The translations under genes were made by a program, and so were the position numbers. A stretch of 57,216 nt of DNA from Gammaproteobacteria bacterium (GTDB taxonomy: Bacteria > Pseudomonadota > Gammaproteobacteria > Steroidobacterales > GCA-2729495). The notes under the pieces are model-generated. The model saw nothing but the letters and a program-made list of their open reading frames with translations, did not search any database and had not been told where the DNA came from. The stretch lies in assembly GCA_021773815.1 (NCBI GenBank), contig JAJFJS010000106.1, positions 1 to 57,216 on the forward strand. Reading direction: 5' to 3'. Shown one piece after another: positions 1 to 7,880 of the stretch. Each line of letters starts with the position of its first letter. Position 1 is the stretch's first letter.

Positions 1-2
1 CG

Positions 3-743
3 GGCGCGCGGACGGGTTGGCTGCACTTCGTCGAATTCGATACGCCCGGCGCGGCGGTCCGGCGTGATGCGGCCGTCACGGATCTGGGCCCGAAAAACCT
101 CGATGTTAACTGCCGCGACATGCCGGACAGGCACGCCGAACTGCATTCCGCCGGCTATTCGTTTCGTTCGGTGATCAGCGAATACGCCGTCGATGACATC
201 CGGGCGCGCGAGGTCCAGATGCCGGCGCACGATGACGTCAATGTCGTGCTCATCGAGATTCTGAGCGACGGATTCGATATTGAATTCTCGCCACGAGGCT
301 ACGGCGCCGTGACGTCCTTCGTTGTCATCGTGCCCGATACCGCGACCGAATCGGTTTTTTATCAAACGGCGTTCGGTCTCGATGAACTGATGCACCATCG
401 TATCGCCGGCGCCGGCATTGAGCGCGCCGTCGGCCTGCCGCCGGGCACGACGCTCGACATGCGTTTGCTGGGGCGGGATGAACACCTGTTCGGCCGTGTC
501 GAATTGATTAATTACGAAGGACTCACCGGCGGCGATCGGTTCGCCGCGGCCAGGCCGCCGGCCTGCGGCATCCTGCAGGCCGGGTTTGCCGTGGGGTCGG
601 TGATGGCGTTCACGCGCCGTGCCGCGGCCGCCGGCTTCGATGTCGTTACCACCGAGGGTGTTGACACGATTTTCGGTACCGGGGATGTGGCCACGCTGCG
701 TTCGCCGGCGGGCCTGCGCATCGACGTTTATAGTCGACGATAA
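3..743 (+). CDS. VOC (glyoxalase/bleomycin-resistance) superfamily protein, 5'-truncated by the window edge
   Basis: The open frame runs from the first bases of the window, with codons starting at base 3, to a TAA at 741-743, so the true start lies upstream; an internal ATG at 120 is unlikely to be it. The visible part shows two repeats typical of vicinal oxygen chelate proteins: a first module ending near EILSDGFDIEF and a second opening with TSFVVIVPDTATESVFYQTA, followed by LRSPAGLRIDVYSRR at the C-terminus. VOC proteins are metal-dependent lyases, isomerases or dioxygenases; the substrate cannot be read from the sequence. The gene converges on the amine oxidase gene to its right, with 75 bases between them. 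Family assignment is fairly secure, function is open. Confidence 0.7.
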   Translation, partial: GARTGWLHFVEFDTPGAAVRRDAAVTDLGPKNLDVNCRDMPDRHAELHSAGYSFRSVISEYAVDDIRAREVQMPAHDDVNVVLIEILSDGFDIEFSPRGYGAVTSFVVIVPDTATESVFYQTAFGLDELMHHRIAGAGIERAVGLPPGTTLDMRLLGRDEHLFGRVELINYEGLTGGDRFAAARPPACGILQAGFAVGSVMAFTRRAAAAGFDVVTTEGVDTIFGTGDVATLRSPAGLRIDVYSRR

Positions 744-818
744 ACGCTGCTGGCGGGCGACGCTTCCCGGTGATGCCTGATCGTCCGGTGCGGCGGGTCG
801 TCGGTGTTTGCGTTCGGC

Positions 819-2258
819 TCAGCTTCGCAGCAGAATTTCCAACGCGGCGCGCTCGCCGGATTCCATGGCGCCTTCCATGCCCATCATCATCACGGCCGTG
901 TGTACGCCGGCGAAATGAATGCGACCGTGAACCTGCGCGGTGATGTTCCCAAAGCGAGTGATGTTGCCGGGTGCACGATAGGCATTGCCACCCATCAGCC
1001 AGGGATGGCGGCTCCAGTTGACCACGCCGGTCGGTTCGATCCGGCCGACAGTGCTCGGCCGCAGCGCCTGCAGATCCGCCTGCGCCTGACGCATGATGTC
1101 GGCATCGTCCATCGTCCGCCATCGTGCATTGTTCGGCCCGTCCTTGAAGACCCACAGGTAATGACCTTCGTCTGCGTGATAGCGCAGCACCCAGCCGGAC
1201 ATCGTGTCGCTCCACAGGCCCGCCGGCAGGCCGTCGACATCCCAGTACGGTTCCTTGACGTGGAAGAACACCGACGTGGCGTGGCCCTGCGGTGTCTCGC
1301 GGAAGGCTTCGGCCTGGAGTGCGGGTAATGCGGGGTCGAATCGAATGTTGCGCGTCATGGTCAACGGCAGCGTGCAGACGGCGTGCGCTGCACGGAACGT
1401 TGCGCCCGAGCGATCGGTGATCTCGACGCGGTTTTTGTCGGTACGCACGCCGACGACCTCGGTGCCGAAACGAATCTCGCGATTGAGCAGACCCGCCATG
1501 CCTTCCGGCAACCGGCTCATGCCGGCCTTGATGCGGGACAGGCCCTGGACGCCACCGCCATTCTTCTCAAACCGGTTGCCGCGCAGTTTCCACAACGCCG
1601 AGACGCCGTTCAGGTTATCGGCCGGCGATTGCGCGGCGATCAGGCGTAGCGCCTCGTCGCTGGCGCCCTGGTTGCGCAGGTAGTCGCCGAGCGGGATGTC
1701 GTATTGCTGCGCGTCCGCGTCGAGCCAGCTGGACAGGTCGCGTAGCGGGGACTCGGCGGGCATGAAGATCGGTGTCAGTGCAATCGGCAATGCGTTGCGC
1801 TCGGCGCCGACAAGGTGATTCTGCGCTGCGCCGGGCCAGTCGGCCATCCGGATGCTCTGGCCGTCGATGTGCATCGCCATGCGCAGATCGGCGATCTCGA
1901 GCCACTTTACGGTGTCCAGTGCCCCGAGCCGGCCGATCATGTTCCAGACACGGGCATAGTCGGAACCGATTTCCGAACCGCCGGCCTCCGGGTGCCCGGG
2001 AATATCATCGCGGGTAAACACGCGTCCGCCGGCACGTCGGCTCGCTTCGAGCACCAGCACGTCGAGTCCGGCGTCCTGCAGATCGATGGCGGCTTGCAGG
2101 CCGGACAGACCTGCGCCGATGACGATCACGTCGGCATCCAGCGCGGCGGTGCTGCAGGCCGACAGGTTCAGCGCCGGCGCCACGGTCAGGCCCGCGACTG
2201 TTTTGCCGATATTCCGTAGCGCCTGTCGGCGGGTTATTTTCTGACCTGGTTTTGTCAT
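819..2258 (-). CDS. Tat-exported flavin amine oxidase family lipoprotein
   Basis: This 479-residue protein opens with a Tat-like signal (TRRQALRNIGKT, about residues 9-20) followed by a lipobox-like LSAC with the candidate lipidated cysteine at about residue 35. The dinucleotide-binding motif VIVIGAGLSGLQAA follows at about 44-57, then EASRRAGGRVFT, as in amine oxidases, phytoene desaturases and HemY-type protoporphyrinogen oxidases. The C-terminal FAD motif is around GRIHFAGVHTAVMMMGMEGAMESG. It would act folded in the periplasm as an FAD oxidase or dehydrogenase on an amine or a cyclic substrate. It is divergent from the split-barrel/ApbE/MATE operon across a 376-base gap. The superfamily is clear; the substrate is not, and a HemY-like role is only suggested by the neighbourhood. 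Confidence 0.8.
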   Translation of the reverse strand: MTKPGQKITRRQALRNIGKTVAGLTVAPALNLSACSTAALDADVIVIGAGLSGLQAAIDLQDAGLDVLVLEASRRAGGRVFTRDDIPGHPEAGGSEIGSDYARVWNMIGRLGALDTVKWLEIADLRMAMHIDGQSIRMADWPGAAQNHLVGAERNALPIALTPIFMPAESPLRDLSSWLDADAQQYDIPLGDYLRNQGASDEALRLIAAQSPADNLNGVSALWKLRGNRFEKNGGGVQGLSRIKAGMSRLPEGMAGLLNREIRFGTEVVGVRTDKNRVEITDRSGATFRAAHAVCTLPLTMTRNIRFDPALPALQAEAFRETPQGHATSVFFHVKEPYWDVDGLPAGLWSDTMSGWVLRYHADEGHYLWVFKDGPNNARWRTMDDADIMRQAQADLQALRPSTVGRIEPTGVVNWSRHPWLMGGNAYRAPGNITRFGNITAQVHGRIHFAGVHTAVMMMGMEGAMESGERAALEILLRS

Positions 2259-2471
2259 GGGTTCGGCTCTCTGGATGGCTGGATTTTCAAGGGCATTATC
2301 GGGATACTGGCTACGTTGTTCATCGTCGGGGCGGGGTCCGCCGTCAGTGCTCTCGGTCCGTCAGAAATTCGGCGAACGTCGGCCTCGTTGGCCGCGCGCC
2401 GCGCAAAGCGTGCGCCGGTGCGCTCAGTCACACCTTATATATTCGGCGCATCGCTATAGGTTAACTCGTAT

Positions 2472-2495
2472 TGACATCATATACATATGATGTCA
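2472..2495. promoter_or_regulatory. Palindromic operator-like site upstream of the split-barrel/apbE operon
   Basis: Two perfect 9-base arms, TGACATCAT (2472-2480) and ATGATGTCA (2487-2495), are separated by 6 bases. A TTGACA hexamer (2471-2476) that could be a -35 element overlaps the left arm. The spacing and part of each arm resemble the 8-6-8 palindromes at 12510, 12590, 23761, 29700 and 31285, so it may belong to the same regulator, though the match is looser. I saw nothing else in the 376-base gap 2259-2634 between the divergent genes. Confidence 0.6.
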
Positions 2496-2634
2496 GCATT
2501 TTATGCTAGCATTGATCGTACGGAAGATCGAGAGCCGGAAGTGCGGGCGACGCTTCCGAATTCTGGATAAGGTTGTGCCGGCCGCATTGTGCAGGCCTGC
2601 ACGCCGATATTGCTTGTCATTGGAGTCTTTAGAA

Positions 2635-3393
2635 ATGGTTAACAAAGCGGTTTTATCTCTCTCGTCGGCGCTCGGATGCGCCGCGGTTGTCTTCCTGTCG
2701 ATCGGTTGCGCGGGCGCGGCTGACAAGCCGGAGGGCCGCAATGTCGGCGCCGGCGAGATGGGTGTTGAGGCCGTCGTATTCGATGCCCAGCCGATCAAGT
2801 CCGATGAGATCAAGGGCAAGGGACATATGAAGTACCAGCGCGGCATGGTCTGCGCCGAGTGCCACCATGTCACTTTCGATCTGTCGACCACGGCGACGAA
2901 GCAGTTCACCAACAACTTTCCGCAGTTGAGCAACGACGAGATCTGGGAAAAGATCTCGGCATTTCTGCCGGGTCGCGAGCGTTTTGCATTAACGACGTCC
3001 TATAACGGCGAGCCGACGGCGACCACCGTGGACATGGTCCTCGATAAAGAAGAAAAGGTGCTGTTCGTCGTATCCGAGAAGGGTACCGAGAAGCTGCTGC
3101 ATATCCGCAAGAATCCGAACATCAGCGCGGTGCGCTTCCATGGCTGGACTGTGGCGGACGGCGGTAAGAAGGAATGGCGCAGTACCCAGATCAAGGGTAC
3201 CGCAGAGATCATCGAGTACACGGATCCGCGATTCGATGCGGCGCTAACCAAATACAACCTGGTCCGCGTCACGAAGGAGCGTGCTCACCTGCGTTTCGAC
3301 CTGATTCGGATCACGCCGACGCAGATCTACTACTTCGATACGGAGCTCGGTGCAGGCGAAGATTCCGTCTACCAGCTCTGGAAGCGAGATTAG
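2635..3393 (+). CDS. Exported split-barrel (PNPOx-like) protein with a CxxCH haem-c motif
   Basis: The start is taken at the ATG at 2635, which has GGAG 9 bases upstream and is followed by a signal peptide (hydrophobic to about residue 28, with a possible lipobox LSIGC). Residues 73-77 read CAECH, the CxxCH pattern of covalent haem c attachment. From about residue 100 to the end the sequence is a pyridoxamine-phosphate-oxidase-type split barrel (EIWEKISAFLPGRERFALTT, then a TVDMVLD strand and a KNPNISAVRF segment), a fold that binds FMN, F420 or haem. It would therefore be a periplasmic redox protein. apbE follows 67 bases later and MATE after that, so the three are probably one operon. Family call is good; haem attachment is a prediction from the motif. 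Confidence 0.7.
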   Translation: MVNKAVLSLSSALGCAAVVFLSIGCAGAADKPEGRNVGAGEMGVEAVVFDAQPIKSDEIKGKGHMKYQRGMVCAECHHVTFDLSTTATKQFTNNFPQLSNDEIWEKISAFLPGRERFALTTSYNGEPTATTVDMVLDKEEKVLFVVSEKGTEKLLHIRKNPNISAVRFHGWTVADGGKKEWRSTQIKGTAEIIEYTDPRFDAALTKYNLVRVTKERAHLRFDLIRITPTQIYYFDTELGAGEDSVYQLWKRD

Positions 3394-3460
3394 GCGACAC
3401 GCGCCTGGTGGCCGGGAATGGATGCCCGGCCCCCGGGAGCGTTTCGGCGCCATAAAGAAG

Positions 3461-4444
3461 ATGGCTGCCTTCCCGTGCAGATTTCGCCTCGGCCTGCTGC
3501 TCTTGGTCGTGCTGGCTGTTTCCCCGGTTCGGGCGGACTGGTTTCAGGCGGGCCAGGACAAGATGGGTACGCGCATCTTTGTCAGGTTATGGCACGAGGA
3601 CGGGGTCCGGGCGCAGCAGCTGCTGGCCGATGCCATGGCCGAAGTCGACCGGATCGAGGCCGCAATGAGTACCTATCGGGTGGACTCGGAGATTTCCCGG
3701 GTCAACCGCGCGGCCGGCGAAGGCTGGGTTCCCGTCAGCCGGGAGCTATTTGACCTGATCGGGCAGGCACTCGAACTGTCGAGCCGCACCGGCGGCGCTT
3801 TCGATATCACCTACGACAGCCTCGGACAGCTGTACGATTTCAAGCGGCGAGCGCGGCCCTCGACCGACCAGGTCGAAGCGGGCCTGTCGGCGATCGATTA
3901 TCGTCATGTGCAACTCGACGCGGATGCAGTCGCGATACGTTTCTTGCACCCGGATGTGCGAATCAATCTGGGCGGGATTGCAAAAGGTTACGCCGTCGAA
4001 TCGGTTATTCGCCGGTTACGGGATGCCGGCATCAGCCATGCGCTCGCCAATGCCGGTGGTGATACGCGGGTGCTGGGTGACCGTCGCGACGGTCCGTGGG
4101 TCGTCGGCGTGCGGGAGCCGGACGATGAAATGCAATTCGTGACCAAAGTGGCGCTCAACGACGAGGCGGTTTCGACGTCGGGTGACTATGAACAGTTTTT
4201 CGTCGAAGACGGCGTTCGGTATCATCATATTCTCAACCCTTCGACCGGTCGGTCGGCCGGCGCGGTTCGCAGCGTAACGGTGATCGGGCCGGATGCCACG
4301 ATGACGGACGGTCTGTCGACCAGTGTGTTCGTTATGGGCTCCGCGGCGGGGATCGGGTTGGTCGAATCGTTGCCCGGCTATGAGGTCGTCGTTATCGACC
4401 GGGACGGTGAGATGCGTTCAACTGCGGGCGTCCGTTTTCATTGA
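3461..4444 (+). CDS. apbE: FAD:protein FMN transferase (ApbE family)
   Basis: ApbE covalently attaches FMN to a threonine of exported flavoproteins. From the ATG at 3461 the protein is 327 residues with an N-terminal signal (FRLGLLLLVVLAVSPVRA). Family motifs appear in order: GGAFDITYDSLGQLYDF, INLGGIAKGYAVE, ANAGGDTRVLG, HHILNPSTGRSAG and the Mg-binding TMTDGLSTSVFVMG near the C-terminus. An alternative ATG at 3422 would add 13 residues before the signal; the ribosome site is weak for both. It lies 67 bases after the CxxCH split-barrel gene, but I saw no FMN_bind-type acceptor protein in the window, so its target is unknown. Confidence 0.9.
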   Translation: MAAFPCRFRLGLLLLVVLAVSPVRADWFQAGQDKMGTRIFVRLWHEDGVRAQQLLADAMAEVDRIEAAMSTYRVDSEISRVNRAAGEGWVPVSRELFDLIGQALELSSRTGGAFDITYDSLGQLYDFKRRARPSTDQVEAGLSAIDYRHVQLDADAVAIRFLHPDVRINLGGIAKGYAVESVIRRLRDAGISHALANAGGDTRVLGDRRDGPWVVGVREPDDEMQFVTKVALNDEAVSTSGDYEQFFVEDGVRYHHILNPSTGRSAGAVRSVTVIGPDATMTDGLSTSVFVMGSAAGIGLVESLPGYEVVVIDRDGEMRSTAGVRFH

Positions 4445-4555
4445 TCGGTTCCGTTATGCGCCGCGCGCACATCACGATCAGCCGTATTCCTGCGGAATCG
4501 GGGGGCGGTCTTCGGTTATGGCCGGCTGGTGAGATTTCCGGGCCAGGGGGGGGTG

Positions 4556-5944
4556 ATGTCATCGAAGCAATCGACAAGTGCTAACCGCCCGCGCCTGACG
4601 CAGGGGCCGGAAGGGCGGGCCATTCGCTCCCTGATGTATCCCACGCTGCTGGGCATGATCGCGATGGTGTCCTATAACATTGCCGATACCTTTTTCGTCG
4701 GTCAGCTCGGGGCGGCGGAATTGGCGGCCATCAGTTTTACGTTCCCCGTCGTCTTCTTTGTCGGTTCGGTCACGGTCGGCCTCGGCCACGGTACCTCCGC
4801 GGTGTGTGCCCGCCTGTTCGGCGAAGAAAACATCTCCGACGTGGGCCGGGTGGCGCTGCATGCAATCCTGCTTGGCGTCGCTACCGGGCTGGTGCTGCTC
4901 GTCGTCGGGCTGACGACAATCGACCCGTTGTTTCGACTGCTCGGCGCCGACGATGTGACGCTGGAGATCATCCGTCGCTATATGCGGATTTATTACTACG
5001 GTGGCGTCTTCATGGTCGTGCCGATGATCATCAATCCTGTTCTGCGTGCTGCCGGTGACGCCCGGACGCCGGCCATCATCATGTCGACAGCCGCGATCTT
5101 GAAGATCGGGCTGGACCCGATCCTGATTTTCGGACTGTTGGGCGCCCCGCGTCTGGGCGTCGAAGGCGCCGCGATCGCAAGTGTTCTGGCAAATATCGGG
5201 ACGATGATCGCATGCCTGTTGGTGATCTGGCTTCGCGATCACCTGATCGACTTTCGATCCCTGTCGCTGGGTCTGTTGACCGATTCCTGGCGCCGGATTC
5301 TGCATGTGGGCCTGCCGTCCATCGCGAGCACCGTCATCGGTCCGCTGACAACGGCATTCATCACGAACCAGGTCGCGCAATTCGGTCAGGAAGCCGTGGC
5401 CGGATATGGCGTCGCATCGCGTATCGAGAGCCTGGCGTCACTCGTCCTGATGGCGCTCAGCGTGGCCATTACGCCGTTCGTCGGGCAGAATTTTGGCGCC
5501 GGTCGTGCCGATCGTGTCGATGCCGGTGTCCGCTGGGCGCAGCGATTCTGCCTTGTCTATGGCGCAATCGTTGCCGCAGTGCTCGCCCTGTCGGGCGCCG
5601 CTATTGCCGGGGCGTTCACGGACAGCGAAGTGGCGATTCACACCGCATCTCTGCATATGCGTATCGTGCCGCTCAGTTATCTGACGCTCGGGATTGCGAT
5701 GACGGCGACCAGTTCGTTCAACGCGGTCGGCAGACCGATGCTGGGAATGTTCATTTCAATGACGCGAACGATACTCGTCTATGCGCCGCTGGCGTTTCTG
5801 CTTGCCAGGAGTTTCGGATTGGTCGGCGTTTTCGCCGCCGCCTGCGCGGCGAATGTCGTGGCCGGAGTTTTTGGTTTCGAGTTGCTGAGAAGGGTCGTTG
5901 CCGGCTTGCACAGGGTAGAGAATCGCGTCGGCCTGCATCGATGA
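4556..5944 (+). CDS. MATE family multidrug/metabolite efflux protein
   Basis: A 462-residue polytopic membrane protein with about 12 hydrophobic segments, in two halves each opening with the MATE pattern (LMYPTLLGMIAMVSYNIADT in the first, ILHVGLPSIASTVIGPLTT in the second). The start is the ATG at 4556 because an AGGGGGG run lies just upstream; an in-frame upstream ATG at 4529 lacks one. MATE proteins use a Na+ or H+ gradient to expel cationic or aromatic compounds. It follows apbE by 111 bases and is followed by the GntR regulator, so it may export the product or an intermediate of the cluster; that is inference. Confidence 0.9.
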   Translation: MSSKQSTSANRPRLTQGPEGRAIRSLMYPTLLGMIAMVSYNIADTFFVGQLGAAELAAISFTFPVVFFVGSVTVGLGHGTSAVCARLFGEENISDVGRVALHAILLGVATGLVLLVVGLTTIDPLFRLLGADDVTLEIIRRYMRIYYYGGVFMVVPMIINPVLRAAGDARTPAIIMSTAAILKIGLDPILIFGLLGAPRLGVEGAAIASVLANIGTMIACLLVIWLRDHLIDFRSLSLGLLTDSWRRILHVGLPSIASTVIGPLTTAFITNQVAQFGQEAVAGYGVASRIESLASLVLMALSVAITPFVGQNFGAGRADRVDAGVRWAQRFCLVYGAIVAAVLALSGAAIAGAFTDSEVAIHTASLHMRIVPLSYLTLGIAMTATSSFNAVGRPMLGMFISMTRTILVYAPLAFLLARSFGLVGVFAAACAANVVAGVFGFELLRRVVAGLHRVENRVGLHR

Positions 5945-6041
5945 GCGAAGTTCGGACATGGGGGCCGGCCGCATCCAACTTTGCGATCTGTCGACTATGC
6001 TACGATACGACCGTTAATGGTCCAGATCCGGGTACGGCGCC

Positions 6042-6821
6042 GTGAATGATAATGCTGATCCGCGTACGCGCTCGCCTCGCTACGTGCGCGTGTACACAGC
6101 CTTGCGCGAGTGGATTAATGTCGGCAAGTATTCGCCCGGCGACAAGATTGCGTCCGAAGAAGAGATCGGGCAGATGTTCGGCGTCTCAAGAATAACGACG
6201 CGCAAAGCGATCGATTTACTGGTCGATGATGACCTGGTCTTCCGGATGCACGGCAAGGGGACGTATGTCTCCGAAAACGTTCGGCAGCGCGTCGGCCTCG
6301 ATAATGTCAACAAGCGAATACGTGCCGCGCGGCGTCGCGCCCTGCACAGCAAAATCACCGACGTCGACATAGCCGTCATCCGGTCGGATCCGCGCACCAG
6401 CCTGGATCTGAAGTTGAGTGCAGAAGCCGACGTATTGCGCGTCTCCTATGTCAGGGTATTCAGCGGCGAACCGGTCGGGTATATGGAATCTTTTATTCCC
6501 GCCCGGCTCGGGTTGACGATCGAGCCGGCGGAGCTGAGTGGGGACACGCCGTTGAGCGTGCTGGAGAAGCATGGCGTCAAGGTGGCGCATGCGATTCAGC
6601 TGACGAGCGCGACGCTTGCCGACTCACGATTGGCCGGATTGCTGAAGACACTGGTCGGGAGTCCGTTGATACGAATCAAACACATCGTGATGGACGCGAA
6701 TGACAAGCCGGTAGAGCGTTTTATCGCTTACTTCCGAGCCGATCAGTATGAGCATCCGATGATTCTGGATAAACCCGAGGAGATCGCTCTCGTCCACGGT
6801 CTGCTGCCGTCGCGACGCTAG
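6042..6821 (+). CDS. GntR-family transcriptional regulator, HutC type (UTRA effector domain)
   Basis: The GTG-initiated 259-residue protein has an N-terminal GntR winged helix (RVYTALREWINVGKYSPGDK, then SEEEIGQMFGVSRITTRKAI, with the wing at FRMHGKGTYVSE), followed from about residue 90 by a UTRA small-ligand domain (RVSYVRVFSGEPVGYMESF). HutC-type regulators usually repress until a pathway metabolite binds UTRA. It is the only regulator inside the tetrapyrrole cluster, so it is the natural candidate to bind the shared 8-6-8 palindromes; a link to those sites is inferred. No copy of the site was found directly upstream of this gene. Confidence 0.9.
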   Translation: MNDNADPRTRSPRYVRVYTALREWINVGKYSPGDKIASEEEIGQMFGVSRITTRKAIDLLVDDDLVFRMHGKGTYVSENVRQRVGLDNVNKRIRAARRRALHSKITDVDIAVIRSDPRTSLDLKLSAEADVLRVSYVRVFSGEPVGYMESFIPARLGLTIEPAELSGDTPLSVLEKHGVKVAHAIQLTSATLADSRLAGLLKTLVGSPLIRIKHIVMDANDKPVERFIAYFRADQYEHPMILDKPEEIALVHGLLPSRR

Positions 6822-6854
6822 CCCGAAAAGAATTGGCTGCTAGTTCGGGTTTTT
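6822..6854 (+). terminator. Rho-independent terminator between convergent gntR and korB
   Basis: Arms CCCGAA (6822-6827) and TTCGGG (6844-6849) flank a 16-base loop and are followed by TTTTT on the plus strand. The site overlaps the last codons of the convergent korB. The stem is only 6 pairs, so strength is uncertain. Confidence 0.5.
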
Positions 6855-7880
6855 GTTGTCCGGAGTGACCGTCCACGTGTCGCCGGTATTTACGTAGCGG
6901 CCAAAGTCCCCGACGCCGAGATGCTGTTTGGCCGTTTCGACCTGCTCGCGCAGCAACTCATCATAGACCGGTCTTTCGATGCTCCTGAACACGCCGAGGG
7001 GTACCGGGAAGTCCTGCTCGTTGAGCTGCGCCAGGATCTGGATAATGCCGGGTTTTTGCGATGCTTCGTTAAACACCATCAGCCTTTCATCGGGGTGTTC
7101 GGCGAGATTGACGATTTCCGGTGTGCCCCGGCGCAGGCTGACGGCTCGATCCCGGTTCTTGCCGAAGATCAGCGGCTTGCCGTGTTCCAGGTACAGGGAT
7201 CGGTCGTCACGGACGGATGCGGCCGTGAAGGAGTCGAATGCACCGTCGTTGAACACATTGCAGTTCTGCAATATCTCGACGAACGCCGTGCCGCGATGGC
7301 GTGCAGCGCGCAGCAGGATATCCTGCAGACGCCGGGTGTCGGTCGCCACGGCCCGGGCGATGAAGGTGGCTTCCGATGTAATTGCAAGCGAGAGCGGGTT
7401 GATCGGCTGCTCGATCGTGCCCATCGGACTGGACTTCGTGCGCTTGCCCTGTTGCGAGGTCGGCGAATACTGGCCCTTGGTCAACCCGTAGATTCGATTG
7501 TTGAACAGCAGGATTTTCAGATTCACGTTGCGGCGCAGGCAGTGAACGAGGTGATTCGTGCCGATGCTCAACCCGTCGCCGTCGCCGGTCACGACCCATA
7601 CCTGCAGTTCCGGCCGGGCGAGTTGCAGGCCGGTGGCAACGGTTGTCGCCCGGCCGTGAATGGTGTGAAAACCGAAGGTATTCATGTAGTAGGGGAATCG
7701 ACTGGAGCAGCCGATGCCCGACACGAAGACGATATTCTCGCGCGGGATCTCCATTTCCTCGCAGATCTTCGGCATAACCCGCTGCATCTGCGCGAGGACC
7801 GCGTAATCGCCGCAGCCCGGGCACCAGCGGACCTCGGTGTCCGGCGTAAAGTCCTGCCTAGTGAGTGCGATGTTCGACAT
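6840..7880 (-). CDS. korB: 2-oxoacid:ferredoxin oxidoreductase, beta (TPP-binding) subunit
   Basis: The start is the ATG at 7880 (MSNIALTRQDF), inside the last 23 bases of the alpha gene, implying translational coupling. The 346-residue protein has WCPGCGDYAVL near residue 20 (iron-sulfur cysteines), GIGCSSRFPYYMNTFGFHT, and the thiamine-diphosphate/Mg motif GDGDGLSIGTNHLVH followed by NNRIYGLTKGQYSPTS. This pattern matches the two-subunit 2-oxoglutarate (or related 2-oxoacid) ferredoxin oxidoreductases, which make an acyl-CoA and reduced ferredoxin. With the ferredoxin gene at 14000 it could supply low-potential electrons to the cluster. The substrate cannot be fixed; 2-oxoglutarate is most likely from overall resemblance. 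Confidence 0.88.
   Translation of the reverse strand: MSNIALTRQDFTPDTEVRWCPGCGDYAVLAQMQRVMPKICEEMEIPRENIVFVSGIGCSSRFPYYMNTFGFHTIHGRATTVATGLQLARPELQVWVVTGDGDGLSIGTNHLVHCLRRNVNLKILLFNNRIYGLTKGQYSPTSQQGKRTKSSPMGTIEQPINPLSLAITSEATFIARAVATDTRRLQDILLRAARHRGTAFVEILQNCNVFNDGAFDSFTAASVRDDRSLYLEHGKPLIFGKNRDRAVSLRRGTPEIVNLAEHPDERLMVFNEASQKPGIIQILAQLNEQDFPVPLGVFRSIERPVYDELLREQVETAKQHLGVGDFGRYVNTGDTWTVTPDNKNPN

Noticed and set aside
4559-5380. Minus-strand frame of 273 codons opposite the MATE gene
   Set aside because: Histidine/glutamine-rich shadow of a membrane protein gene; no start site or family.
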